From: Aphidius gifuensis
Taxonomy: Eukaryota > Arthropoda > Insecta > Hymenoptera > Braconidae
Assembly (NCBI RefSeq): GCF_014905175.1
Contig: NC_057792.1
Coordinates: 7,626,001 to 7,690,000 of the forward strand
Direction: 5' to 3'
Length of the DNA stretch: 64,000 bases
A program made the position numbers and the translations under genes. Numbering within the stretch: the stretch's first letter is position 1; the number at the start of each line of letters is the position of its first letter. Under the pieces are notes generated by a model. The model saw only the letters and a program-made list of their open reading frames with translations, was not told where the DNA came from and searched no databases. Of this stretch, positions 1 through 12,908 are shown in pieces.

Positions 1-87
1 GTTATGTTTTTGACAACTGTTGCTCTTAAATTCAATGTTTACATATTGAAAATAATACCAATTATTTTTTTTTTTTGACATATGCAG

Positions 88-658
88 TTCAAATAGTAGC
101 AATACATTCATACCACCAAAAAAAAAAGTACCAAACGTATGTATTTTTTATTTATTATTTATAATCTTAAATGATTTGTTAACTAATAAAATTTTAGTAA
201 ATATTAAAATATTGATATTTATTTTTATAGACAAGTGTTTTAGTTGGTGGAAAAAAAAAAAGAAAAAAACCAGGAGTCAGAGCACTCCAAGAAATAAGAC
301 AACTAAGAAGGTCAACAAACCTTTTGATACCAAAACTAACTTTTTCAAGATTGGTCAAAGAAACAGTTCATTATATTTTTCCAAGACTAGATATAAACAG
401 GTAAACATTTGATTTTAAAAACTATTTTTATTAAACAAATATACCTATATATTTTTTAAATTTATAATTAACTTTTAAATTTTTAGAATGCAAGCTACTG
501 CATTAGAAGCATTGCAAGAAGCTGCTGAAATGTATTTAGTACAATTCTTTGAAGATTCTATTCTTCTAGCATATCATGCTAAACGAGTTACCCTAATGAA
601 ACCAGACTTAATACTCATGAGAAGACTGAGAGGGCGAGACGATGTTATTAACAGATAA
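88..658 (+). CDS. Centromeric histone H3 variant (CENP-A/CenH3), 5' end outside window
   Basis: Histone that replaces H3 in centromeric nucleosomes and specifies where kinetochores form. Visible coding exons are about 88-136 (possible N-tail exon, Lys/Pro-rich), 231-400 and 487-658, joined at GT/AG sites in consistent phase. The second exon encodes a basic tail then the alpha-N and alpha-1 region, with RRSTNLLIPK where canonical H3 has a KSTELLIRK-type sequence. The last exon gives the alpha-2 and alpha-3 helices (ATALEALQEAAE, then FFEDSILLAYHAKRVTLM) and ends RRLRGRDDVINR. Between the conserved Phe of alpha-1 and ALQEA there are 14 residues rather than the 12 of H3, an extended loop 1 as expected for CenH3. 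The 88-136 exon is less certain than the other two. The start codon lies left of the window. A canonical H3 copy is ruled out by the introns and the divergence. Confidence 0.88.
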
Positions 659-1607
659 ATTTTTTAAGCTAATTTTCCATCAGTAACATAAGAAAGCTTA
701 TTTTTTATTAATTTTTAATGACTAAAAAATTAAATTGACGAAACAAAAAGAAGGTTTAAAACATAGTATGAAAACTACTATTTGGAGTAATAATTTATTT
801 CAAGTAAATATTGTTAAATAGGCTAAAGAAATTTGGAAAAAAAAGCATTATTTATTTTTTTTTCATTCATAATAAACGTTCTATTTATGTACATATGTAA
901 AAGAGAAATGACTTATAATCAAAACATTGAAACATTACGTGAATTTTATTCAAAAATATTTCATTAATGTTGAACCTTTGGTATAAATAAAAAATAATAG
1001 TAAATTCTTAGTTCTTTGTTTATAAATTTTTAAAATGCTCAATCTTTTTTTTTTTTTTTAATATATAGTATTTAAATAATGATGGCCAACTAGAATATCC
1101 AAATAAATAAAAAGTATAATTAATAATTTATTAATAATAAATAATAATTAATAATGTTAGCTAATAAATAATAATAGAAAATTTTTTATACTGATTTAAT
1201 TTTTGTATTTATTATTAAGTTTATAAGTGAATAATTAACAAAAAAAATAATCAAAGTAAAAGTCAGTTGTAATAAAAGTATAGCTGCCTTTTCTATATAT
1301 AGAAAAGAAAAAAAATATATAATAAATTTAACATATTAAAAATTAACTAATAACTATTTGATAATACAATTATTTTTACAATATATATATAAGTATATGT
1401 GTATACATTTTTTATGTATAAAAATCATCTATAAATTTCGATTTCGTCAATAGTAATATTAATTGTATATGCAACATCACATACGTTATTTATGTGCAAA
1501 TAAATCTAATAAGACACAATTGTTATTCAACATTTTTTGAAGAAAATCATTTATATAAAATTTAAAGTTAGTTACCTAGGAATTTTTAGTATATTTTTTT
1601 TTTTCTA
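659..1607. other. Tail-to-tail intergenic region between CENP-A and Sarm
   Basis: This holds the 3' UTR of the CENP-A gene, with AATAAA-type signals near 870 and 985, and the downstream flank of the longer Sarm terminal exon. The rest is AT-rich sequence with poly-T and TA-rich runs. I see no ORF or structured element. Confidence 0.5.
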
Positions 1608-2475
1608 TCACTTATTGATGAGAGATTTCATCTTTTTCATACATTTGTTTATAAAATTTTGATTTTTTTGTTGCTCATTGATAGTCATGAGTATTGTCAA
1701 AGGTTCTGTAATATTATCAAAATTTGAATTACAAGATGAAACTGATTGATTTTCGTCAAAATTAATTTTACATATATTTTTATTTGTTAAATTTTCTATA
1801 TCATTATTTGAATTTATATTTAACATATTATCATTCAATGAACAAGTCGATTTATCACAGTGACTTGAGGATGAGTTTAATGAATTACAGGACATTGTGT
1901 TATTTAATTGTTCTGTTTTGATTAATTCTGATTTATTTGATTTTGTTTTTTGACGTGGAATTGGCATTGGACATAAACTATCATAATTTTTCTCAAGTCC
2001 ATGTGATTTTTCAATTATTTTATTAGCTTCTGTTGGTTTATTGTTATTTGCTAAATTATCTGAATTTATATTCACATTTAATGTACTATTTAAGCCCACA
2101 AAATCATCAGATATTCCTAATTTTTCATTTTTGATATATGATACATTTGGTATTGAGTCTTGTTGATGACTAGGATATGACTCAATAATTTTTTCATGAT
2201 CTGTACATATTTTACCATCAGTTAAAAGTTTATCAAGACTTTTACAATGACTTTTAATTGGTAAAACATTTGACTCTATAATTGATTTATTATTACTATC
2301 ATCTGATTGATCAATAATTTCTAATGAACGTGATCTATTTGATGATGAACTTGAATGTCGTGGTGGTCTTTCTGGCACAATACTATTTCTTCTTGATTTT
2401 CCATGATAAAATTGTATTCTTCCTGTTGTCAATGGTATGTTTATTAGACGTCCAGGACTTGAAGTTTTTCTATAT
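1608..2475 (-). CDS. Ect4: Alternative terminal exon of Sarm/Ect4 (long Ser/Asn-rich tail)
   Basis: The exon begins after a TTTTTCAG acceptor and runs open for 288 codons to TGA, followed at once by TAG. It needs two bases from the previous exon, exactly like the standard terminal exon at 3199-3004. Splicing the TIR exon (ending GAA AG) to either gives an in-frame Arg. Using this exon yields a protein of about 1301 residues. The tail is low-complexity, rich in Ser, Asn and Lys, with basic patches near its start (KTSSPGRLINIP, YHGKSRRN) and no domain I recognise. It could instead be a terminal exon of an independent transcript, but phase, strand and spacing favour alternative splicing. Confidence 0.65.
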
Positions 2476-3003
2476 CTGAAAAATTTCAAGTTATTTTATT
2501 ATTATAATATTTTTTTAAATTAAATTAAAATAATTATACAACATTTAATTACATTTTGCATGCCAATGATATATATACACAACATAAACTGATTTAAAAA
2601 TAAAAATGAAATGATAATTTCATTTCAAAACAAAAATATTCATAACAAATAATTATTGTTTTGTTGAATGAATGAAAAAGAAAATAAGGTCGACTTATTA
2701 TACTTCAAGACAATGATCATTACGAATTTGATAAAAATAAATAAATACATAAACACTCAACACGTGTAAAAATATATACAATAAAAATAACAACAAAATT
2801 CTTTAAAACATATCAAGTTACATTATTATCTGACCTATTTTTAAACTACTTGTTTATTCAGTATCTTTAAATGTTTTTTCGTGGCTCGTGCTGCATGTAA
2901 TAAAAATATAATGATATTCAATAAAAATGAAATAATTAAAGTTAATAAAAATATAAAATATGATTAATGACCTGTTTGGAATTGATGTTAGTGGGCCTTC
3001 TAG

Positions 3004-6000
3004 TCAATCTCGTCCATTTGTTGAATCTTTATCACTACCACGACTTTCATTGCTATGCATACGTTGAAAACTTGGTGGTTGTTGTCGTATATTTGTTGTA
3101 CTACCTGGTGTACCTGGTGTTGTAACATCTTTTGATGTTGCTATGCTTCTTGGTATATTGCTCATTAAATCTATTCGTTGTAATTCACCTCTCATAAACC
3201 TTCATAAATAAATAGAATAAAAATAAATGATTAATATATTTATGTTATAAATATTAAATTAATAAATTTATATATACCTTTCTAATTTATCAACACAAGC
3301 ATCTTGATAATCATGAATCCATCTGACACCATTAAAATGACAAACAGCTCTCATATCTTCTGGTAATTCTTCTGGTTCTGGCCATTGAAAGTTATCAATA
3401 ATTGGTATAATATTACATTGTGATTGTAATGCAGCAACAATTTCACGATGTACCCAATCTTTACATTCACTATCAGTTGAACATCTATCTAATGCTTTTG
3501 GTGTTAATACTAATAAAAAATTTTTAGCTTGTCTTATACTTTGTAATAAATTATTATCAAATTTACCAGCTTCAAGTTTTTCAACATCAATAAATACTGA
3601 AAAACCACGTAATTGTAAATGTACTTTTAATAATGATGCTAATTGTGAACCATTTGATCTTCTATAACTAACAAATACATCAAGACTTTTATCTGGACTT
3701 TCATTGATACATGAACTAAATTGATTTGATGATATATTTTTAATAGCTTCAAGTATTCTTAATCTATGTATTGAATTTGTAATACTACATTCTTGTGTTA
3801 ATTGATCTTCAGATATTGTTCTAATACTATCTTTATCAACACCAGCATTTAACATACTATATGTATATATTGAAAATTCTTGTCCAATTTGTTGTAAAAA
3901 TGTATTTAAATTACCAGTATCACGACTACTATAATCAGCCATTTTTTTTAAATTTTGTAATTCACGTGTAAATCTACGTCTTTTAATACCATTTGTTAAA
4001 CCAATATCTTCACTTAAATTTGATTCAGTTAATTGTAATAATAAATCACCATCAACACGACTATCAATAAAATTTTGTGCATATTCAGCAAAACCAATTT
4101 GTTTAACCCATTCACGTACATCTTCACTTGACCATAATGGTACTTGTTGACTTAATTTATGTGGTACTTCTTCACCAATTAAACGTAATGCTTGTGCAGC
4201 ATATTTTGATGCAACAGCATTTGGTGAACTAGCAACTTTTTTTAATGCATCAATTGCACCAATTTCACGGAATATTTCAGTATTACCTTGTTGTTTTTTA
4301 ATACCAGCTTCCATACAAAAATGAAATGCAGCTAAATTTCTAGCTTCTTCACGTTTTGAACTTAATACTGGTACTAATCTTTCAAGCCAATTTTTTGATT
4401 GTCCATGTGCATGTGCTAAATTTGATTTAGCAAATTCATATGGATTATGTGATGTTACAAATGGCTCAACTAAATCCAATGTACCTGATTCTAATACAGC
4501 AGCTTCAATTTCTTTGTTTGCAACTAATACAGCAATAGCAAGACATGCATAATATTTTATATTATCATCATGATGAAATGCTAATGGAAATAACCATACT
4601 GGTACTTTTCTTTTAATCATAAATTCTTGATTTTCAGCACCACCATATAATGATAAATTAGCAAGTGCACCAGCAACATGTCGTAATGTATCAACATCAT
4701 TTTTACGACATTCAAATAATACAGCTTCAAGACCACCAAGACGTATAACATCACTACATGTACCTTCTGAATGTTTAAATAAATGTTCAAGTATACCAGT
4801 ACCAACACGTGAATAATCTGAATTTTGATTTTTTGTGCAAACACATGCAACTTCAACAACTTTTTCTAAACCATTTTCAACAACATGTACACGATTTTCA
4901 GTTGTTAAACATTGTTCAAGTAATTTTGCTGATGAAAATTGTAATTCATGATCATTTGCAATACAATTTGTCATTAACATATCAAGACCACCACGTGTAC
5001 GTAATATATTACATAATGTATAACCAAGTTCATGACCATATGTTGGTACTGCCCATGCTTTTCTTATTATTTCATTAACTCTATTTAATAATAATGGTGC
5101 TTTACCATTATTATTTGAATCTGTTGATTTTAATCGTTCAACAAATAAATCTAAAAAATTTGAATACTTTGCTCTTGCTTTATCAACATCTTGAGGATTT
5201 GAATTTGAACATAAATGATCTAAATCATCAAGTGATAAATTTAATAATTCTTCATCACCAGGACGATTACCATTCATTAATTGATTAACTGCTGCTGCTG
5301 CCGTTATCATTGATGATTTTGATGTTGTACCTTTTGCAAATGTCATACTTGATTGTGATGATGTTGCTGTATGTTTTTCATGATTATACATTCCTGATGA
5401 TGTCATTGTTTGTCGTTGTTGTTGAGCAGCCATTGCTGTCTGTAGAATAAAAATTATTAAACAGATAAATTATTGTTATTGCATGATACTTCAAAGAATT
5501 TTATCAATAAAAATATATATAAATGGTCAATGAACTATCTATCAACTCTAAAAAATTATAATTTAAATTCACAGAAAAAATAAAATAAAATTTCCATCGA
5601 ATTTGCATTAAAAAAAAAAATAGTATTTATACCATTTTCGAATCAAGACTCCACTTTCGCATAATGGCAACGATGTTAACAGTTTGAATCACACACTAAC
5701 ACTGATTTCGAAATAAATAAATAAAAAACAAAAAAACAAAGTAGGCATATTGAAAAAAAAATATTTATTCTTGAAATGATGCTAGCGTTTTTTTTTTTTT
5801 TTTATTTCTTGAAAATCAAATAGCCAGAACTAACACGTGTATTTGTACTAAACGTTCAAAGATTTATGTAAAATAGTTAGTTTTAAAAATAGTTGAATCA
5901 ATGCCAAAAAAAAAAAGACATCAAATTTTTCTTGGAAAAATATCATCATCACACAAAAATGGACCAAAGGTAATAAATGCCTATTGAATTATCATTTGAT

Positions 6001-9000
6001 TAACACGTCTTACTGTTTGTGACTTGACATAAAATTTATCAAAATTCTTATTCTATTTATTGATAAGATTTGAGATAAAATATTACGTAAAATACATATT
6101 TTTTTTATTTTTATCTTACCTTTTCAGTGCTAAACGAATCACTCTGAAGTTTCATACTTGTTGCTGCCACATTGTTACTCTCTTGATGTGCCAAATCACC
6201 AGTCTTCAATATTTTTTTTTCCTAATTAAAGTAAAAAAAAAACAATTATAATAATTTTAATTACTATTAATTACCTTAAATAAAAAACTATAAATCATTA
6301 TTTTATTTTATTTGAGACAAAAAATAACTTTCAAGGTTTTAAGTTTTTTTTTAAATATATTTTATATAATATTTAACTTTTTAAAGCATTATTTCAATCA
6401 ATCTATTTGTTTGAAATAAATAAAAATTGAAGTCATAGTTGTGACTGAGATAACTGCTTTTGATAATTAACAAATTTTTCATCCCGATTGTTCTAATTGA
6501 TATTAATTTATCAAAAAATATTGACACACGTGCCATTATTATTTACCAGGGTATTTTTTTTTAAACTTTTACCATGTTGAAAATGTCTTTGAATCGTCCA
6601 TGGCACACTCATATTTTTATTTTTTATTTTACTACTTCATTTATTAAAAAGAAAAAAAAAGAAAAGTGACGAATTGTATTTTGTAAAAAAAGTAACACCA
6701 ACTGATACACTATGCTAGACACCAGTGCTTAAATATGGATGTAACAAAAATATTGTGAAGTAGTGGCATTTTTCCCCTACCTATATGATTCAGTTAAATT
6801 TATTACCAAACACACGTCATATTTGTCTCAATAAAAGTATTCACGCGTTATGTTAAACATTTTAATCCAACAAAAAAAAAAAAAAAAGAAAAACAATTAA
6901 GTATATGTTTACCAATGTTATTGCAAGTATTTAATTGTTAAAATAAAAAAAAATACCATTTTTATGATTTCACCAGGTTGAATTAAAATTTTTGGTGATG
7001 ACTGAGGACTTGATGAACCACCAGGTATAAATTGACGAGGAATTCTCGTGAATTTTGTACCCATTTTTGTGATAACTTCATTAAGATTAAAATTGTTACT
7101 GAGATTATTGTGTGGACTGGTCAAAGAAAAGGTTAAAAGTCAAGAGGAACTATAGTGGGGTGGACTTTTTCTATCGATTGAAACCAATGGGCGTTGGTTG
7201 CCCATCGCAACCAAGACACTATTTAACAACAATGCTTGTATGTACTAAGTTTTTTTTCAATTGATATATATATTTTTTCTTTTAATGTTTAATTAATTAA
7301 AGAAAGAAATAATTGTTAAATTTAAATAATAATACTTACTCGAGCTGATGCAACACTTTTTTCAGCTGAAACACCATCTACTTCAACTCTAGCTCTTGCT
7401 GCTGTTGCTGCTGTTTGTTCTTTGTAGGAAACATCACCAGTCATTAGAGCACGCATTTCTGCACTATTTGCTGTTGCTTTTTCAGCACTAAAACCATCAG
7501 TCACCACCTTAAAATTATGATAATAATTATTATAAATTAAAATTAAATTATTTTTGTTTTTTAATATAATAACAAAAATAAAATTATTTTTGTTTTAAAT
7601 TTGATAGTTTCCAATTATATACTATTCAAATATCATTATTAAATATAAATTAATAATGTAGACACATGTGAATATACTATTTATTTAACCGGTAGTTTTA
7701 ATACTTGAAATAAAATTAGAGGTGTTAATTGAGGTCTCGAGAACTTGGCCTTGATCTAAAGACAATAAATTGTCAGCCAATCACTCATCAACAGTGTTTG
7801 TGTTTTTTATATTACATATATATATTTTATTTTATAAATTTACCTTGGTTTTAGATGCACTTGTCATTTTTTTTTGTTCATATTTAAGTGTTTCTTGGCC
7901 AGTTGTTAATCCACCAATACTTGATATTTGTGGCATTGTTATTGTTGGTTTCATACTATGTTTTGGAAAATCAAGACTATTACGTGAATTAAGTGATGCT
8001 AATGGAGATGAAGTGTTGACTGTTAAACCTGTTGTGCCAGTCACTGGTGGTGGTGTATCTGGATCGGGAAATGTTACTAATGGCTCTGTATAATTATTTT
8101 CCTCATCAACGTTTCCATCTCTGTAAAAAACATGAAACAAAAAAGAAAAGTATTTTTATACATTTCATTAAAAATAAAACTAATTATTACTATAAATATT
8201 AATAATTATTTATATGACTGACCTGTCAACAAGATTTTCCATACTACTTCGAAGTCTTGATGTGAAATTTGTTGACATATTTTTCATTTCAGATATACCA
8301 CGTTTTAACTCACTTAAATCGTTTTTCATTGAGCTGGCTTTCATTTCACTCGATGATGATGATGTTAATATCCTCTGTGAGGACTTAGCAACTCTGCTGC
8401 TCGTTGTACTGCTGCTACTAATCCTACTGCTACTACTGCTACTTGTCTGACTCTGGTTAGTCAGCATCTGCTCATGTGCAAAAATGTTTAAAATAATTTT
8501 TAAGCTTATTAGTCATACATAAATATTTAATGTATATTTTTATATTAAAACATAGACAATCACTTTGGGACTAATTTTTTATTTTTTAATAAATAGTTGC
8601 AGTATTTTTTAAATATATATTTAGTGACCATGACTCATGTGACTTGTAACTATACAGAACATTAAGAACGTATAACTATATATATATACTACTGAGATGA
8701 CTTTGGGTGATCACTTGTCACATTCACAAATTTGTTATTGAATCAACTAGAAAATTTTTGGCAATGACTCTTGCTGATCAAACGCCAGAAATTATTCAAG
8801 GTAGAGAGAACGAGAGATAGAGAAAATTAGATTTTTTTTTTTTATATTCAAATTAATTAATGCAATGTTTAATTAGTTGCTTTCATTTTTTTTTTTATAA
8901 TATAATTTTAATAAATTAAAAATAGTTGGATTTTAAAAATAGTTTTTAAGAATAATAATAAAATGATTTTTAGTGTGAATCATTTTTGAGAAATTATCAA

Positions 9001-10530
9001 TTTAAAAAAAAAAAAAAAACAATTTATATATTTATGCATACTTTTAAAAATATAAAAATGTTGGAAAACAACTAATAAACATCACAATTTCCGTGAAATC
9101 TTTGTAAATTCAATGTGACAAAGTTTTAGTTTTCTATTTCAATTTTATGACGTAAATTTTTATTTTTAGTTTTGAGGTTTAAAAAAATAATATATATATT
9201 TAAATTTATTAATTAATTTTTTATGAATGTAATATGTAAAAACACAAAATATTTATAAATCGAAGAAAATAAAAATGAAAAAAACAATAAAATTCATAGA
9301 AATTATTTGATTAAGATTGTTATTATCAATCCTAATATTCTGTTTGATATTATTATTCATTTTCTATTTTTATAATTTGAAAAAAAAAGAATTATATTAA
9401 AAAATTGAATTTATTTAAAAATATTAAAAATATTTTTCGACAAATGTCAAATGAAAAATAATTATAACAAAATAAATGTCATTTTTTTATCGAATTAATT
9501 TAATGAAATAGATTTATTATTAATCTATGTCAATAAATATCAGGATGCTATGCTGTTATAATATTTGTGCTGTTAACAGGTCAAATAAATTTGATCGATA
9601 AATTAAAAAATTGTCCAAGTAATTTGATGTCATCATTTATAATGATATTGGCAATTTAAATGCCAACTTAACACATGATCATTCGGATTCATAAAAATTT
9701 CATTGGGATACTTTGATTGAGATATTTGCATTGTCAGTATTTTATTGATATACCAGTGATGTAACATATCACCAAGACTAAAAATTGTTGTAAATTTTGT
9801 ATTCCAAAAAAAATTAAATGCTCAACTCGTGGTGAAAAGTGATTAAAATAAGTAAAATAAATTAAAAATAATATCAACTAAATTGATTAATAAATAATTA
9901 TTTTGTTTCATCAGTCGAAAAGTTAGAAATAAATTAAAATAAAAAGAGCTTAGAAACAACTTTATAAGCATTTAATATATCAACTGGTGAACTACATGGT
10001 AGCATACAAGGTGCATAACTATTTTTTATTGTAAGATTTGTAAGTAAATTATTTGGTGGCTGATCACTCAAAAATACATGATCAATAATCAAAAATTATT
10101 AATCACATCAACAGAGACATAATGTTAATATTAGCTTGGACAACTAAAAGATATTTATCAACTTACTTTTGTTACTTTTCTTTGTAACAAAATTGCCAAA
10201 AAGAAAATAAGTCACAAAATGCGGAATGACTATTGATATACTTATAATCACGAAATTAAATAGATGAAAAATATTTTAAAGCCATGTTTTCCCAATATTA
10301 CATAAAAAAAATTTATTAATAACTTAAAAGATTTATTAATTTTTATATTAATGTGATTATAAATTAATAAATCTAAATCTATAAAGTTGATGACGATGGT
10401 TTTTATTTTTCAAATAAAATCAAAAAAATTTTATAAAAGTTATCACCTGTCCGGATGTTGTGATCTCAGGATGATTTTGAAAACTCGATTCTCCAGTCAT
10501 CAAATTATCTTGACTCTTAAAATTTTCCAT
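3004..10530 (-). CDS. Ect4: Sarm/Ect4: SAM and TIR domain NAD hydrolase, main isoform
   Basis: Sarm cleaves NAD+ through its TIR domain and drives axon degeneration; the ARM domain holds it inactive. Exons in transcription order: 10530-10447, 8467-8223, 8120-7844, 7507-7340, 6221-6120, 5439-3278, 3199-3004. They total 3234 nt, or 1077 residues, with every phase matching. The N-terminal ~300 residues are Ser-rich and repetitive, with a stretch (KNDLSELKRGISEMK) typical of insect Ect4. One large exon encodes ARM repeats (about 360-720, including AWAVPT), two SAM domains (about 735-807 and 810-870) and TIR (about 878-1020). The TIR domain has the BB-loop motif FIDVEKLEAGKF and KDWVHRE, whose Glu near residue 958 corresponds to the catalytic Glu of human SARM1. 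The start at 10530 has an in-frame stop just upstream. Other first and last exons are listed separately. Assignment is secure; full-length isoform structure is inferred from splice phase. Confidence 0.93.
5633..5662 (-). CDS. Weak candidate short first exon of Sarm/Ect4 (10 codons)
   Basis: ATG followed by MRKWSLDSKM and a GTATAA donor in phase 0, about 200 bases before the large ARM-SAM-TIR exon. An in-frame TAG lies upstream. It would give a short isoform beginning almost directly at the ARM region. Ten codons is little evidence and the donor is mediocre. Confidence 0.3.
6957..7064 (-). CDS. Candidate internal-promoter first exon of Sarm/Ect4 (36 codons)
   Basis: ATG at 7064 opens 36 codons (beginning MGTKFTRIPRQFIPGGSSSP) to a GTATTT donor in phase 0. 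The next coding exon on this strand is 6221-6120, also phase 0. An in-frame TGA lies upstream of the ATG. About 120 bases further upstream (7140-7230) is a GC-richer block with a CCCATTGG (CCAAT-type) motif that could be a promoter. A transcript from here would lack the Ser-rich N-terminus and the first 40-residue repeat. Confidence 0.45.
8468..10446. other. Sarm intron, no further features
   Basis: Very AT-rich intron between the first and second exons of the main Sarm isoform. It holds homopolymer runs and a TA repeat near 8680. I see no exon, hairpin or mobile element in it. Confidence 0.5.
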
Positions 10531-12683
10531 TACCGCATATAATCACCCGAAAATTCGACCATGAAAAAAAAAAGAAAAAAAAAAATTAAAATTAACAAAA
10601 AAAAAAAAAAAATACAACTTTTTTTAATTTTTACACATATATAATTTTGTTGTTATATAAATTGATGTTTTTTATTTATTCCACACAAGATAGTGTATTT
10701 TATAAATTTAGAAAAATAATAATTATATTGAAAAAAATTTCGAATGGTCTATTCACACTGAATGATTGAGTGACGAGATTATACGATTCACCATGGCTCC
10801 TAAAGAGCCTCCAACTAACACGACTCACATAGTTCAAAAAAAAAAACATAGCCAAAAATAATATAGTAGCCAAAGGAATAAAAATTACAAATTTATAATC
10901 CGTTTTTACGATTATAAAGTCTGCAGACTTTACATGTATATAGATGGACCTTTTTTTTTAACTGATTTTTTTTTATATCGAGTCGGTTGAAATGAGGACT
11001 TATTTGTGAGATAAATTTCGATAATTAATAGTCAAAAGTAACAACAAAAGTTAACAATTGACTTCTTTAAAGTTTACAAATAAATATGGCATGTTTGAAT
11101 TTTGATCACACATTGGGCTGAGCACAAAATCGATACAGTTCCATTTCGAAACCGATAGGAAACTGCAGTCTTTTTCGCCTGTTCCAACTAACTATAACAA
11201 TTTCAATAACAACTTCTTTGATTCCCTTTAATTTCCATTGATTCCCCGTGTCATTTTAGAAGTCAACTCACCAAAAAATGACGAGAACTATACTAAGTGG
11301 CCTAGCAGTCAATTGGCTTCTCGAAAGTTTTATTTTAAAAATTTCTACTGTATTAAAATTCTATCGATAAATCATAAAACACAAAATATTTACCGGATAT
11401 TTATTTAACATATATAAAAATGACAAAGAAGCAAAGGATTTTTAAAAAAAAGTTATAAAAAATCCCAGAAACTCACATTGAAATTACAATCTGTTGACGC
11501 CTCCACAAATCGTCTCGACGTCTCGATGTCATAACCATTCGACCCACGCAAAAATAAAGAAATAATATGTACACAATTTTTTTTTTTTCTTTTATATTTT
11601 AGATTTAAATTCCCTTCTATTTGTTGCTTTTCATGCAAGAAACATTTTAACAGTAATATATAACTTTTATTTTTAAAAAAATATAATCAGCCAGGACAAT
11701 GAACATTTTTTAAACACAAACGTTATGTCCCCAGATCCATAATATATAAAACCAAACACTCACAAACACACGCACTTTTTGATCATAAATAATACTCAGA
11801 TCTCCTTCAAAATAAAAACCGACATAGCACCGATAACGTATGCAAACAAAATTTCACACAAAAAAAAGTAGAAAAAATAAATTTAATATTAAATTTTAAT
11901 ACTTTATATTTTTTATATAAAAAAACTATCCATATATGCAAAAATTTCTTTGTAATTATTACTTTAATTAGTATAAAATAAAAAAAATTAATTATATTTA
12001 AAAAACAATGTAGCAACAGGCACACAACCTTGACACAATTTTCGATGCGTGGCCCTTACTCAGGATTTATTCATCTAATATAATTGATAACTTTTTTTTT
12101 TATATTAAAAAAAAAATTTTATAAAGTTTTTTAAATGATAAAGATGTTGTCAAGGATAAATACTTGTTTATATATTTTTATTGCAATATAACATTATTCG
12201 TTTATTTATTTATTTAATGTTTTTTTTTTTTTTTTTATTATTTAAAATATTATCAACTGTAATTTTTATTAGACCAAAGAATTTACAAGCACGATAAGAA
12301 GATAAAAAAAAAGAGACAGAGTTTTTTTTTATCTGTGAAAATTATTAAGAATTTGATAAGAATAAATTTACGTATCGCCAACGGCAAAATAACAAGGCGC
12401 GACTGAATATACAAATACATGTAGGAGCGTACAGTCGTTCTATTCTACATACATTATTCAAGTGAACATACGATGTCCGCGCTTTAACACACGTGGCGGT
12501 AAAATACGCAAGTTTAGTTACGCAAGGTAATAATAATACTGATCTCGTAAAATTGTGTGTGTGTGTGTATGTTTAAATACGTCATAGTTCCGGTATTCGA
12601 TATATAATAAAAATAAAAAAATGAATTAATTAGTGCTAACATTTTGTAAAAAAAAAGTTTTGTTGAAAGTAAATCACAGCGTC
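10531..12683. other. Upstream/intronic region of Sarm with a possible promoter block
   Basis: Apart from the weak exon at 11477-11538, the notable stretch is 12361-12600, which is GC-richer than its surroundings. On the minus strand it contains an initiator-like TCAGT and a possible GTAAAT donor. No phase-0 coding exon starts there. It may be a non-coding first exon or promoter. Confidence 0.3.
11477..11538 (-). CDS. Weak candidate first exon of Sarm/Ect4, phase 2
   Basis: ATG at 11538 opens 20 codons (MVMTSRRRDDLWRRQQIVIS) ending at a GTGAGT donor in phase 2. That phase does not fit the exon at 8467. It does fit the exon starting at 8120, which needs two bases, so a transcript skipping 8467-8223 would stay in frame. 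The segment is GC-richer than its surroundings. This is less certain than the phase-0 candidates. Confidence 0.3.
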
Positions 12684-12908
12684 AAACCGCAAGTAGAAAC
12701 AGATAGTAAATTCAGCAATATTTAATAAAAATTTTTTTAACTACAAGCGTAAATATGTGTTCCGTCTTTATCCCTGTGTGTTAACTTTGATATTAATTAT
12801 CTAAAAAAAAAAACTAGCACGAAATTCAGCAAAATAGATATTTATTCTGGCTTTTATTTGCGACCAAAAATTCAATAACGGGAAATTCATTTAACTTTCA
12901 ACCTTAAA
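12684..12908 (+). repeat. Diverged copy of a dispersed repeat (family shared with 49.2-50.2 and 54.7-55.3 kb)
   Basis: The segment aligns end to end with the 3' half of the copies in nemo intron 1. Shared blocks include AAATATGTGTTC, ATTATCTAAAAAAA, TATTCTGGCTTT and the terminal CTTTCAACCTTAA. It is more diverged and 5'-truncated. No coding capacity is visible. Orientation is given as the strand on which the CTTTCAACCTTAA end is read. Confidence 0.75.

Noticed and set aside
4617..5288. Long plus- and minus-strand open frames overlapping the Sarm ARM region
   Set aside because: They are antisense or off-frame shadows of the AT-biased coding exon, with low-complexity Leu/His/Tyr composition.
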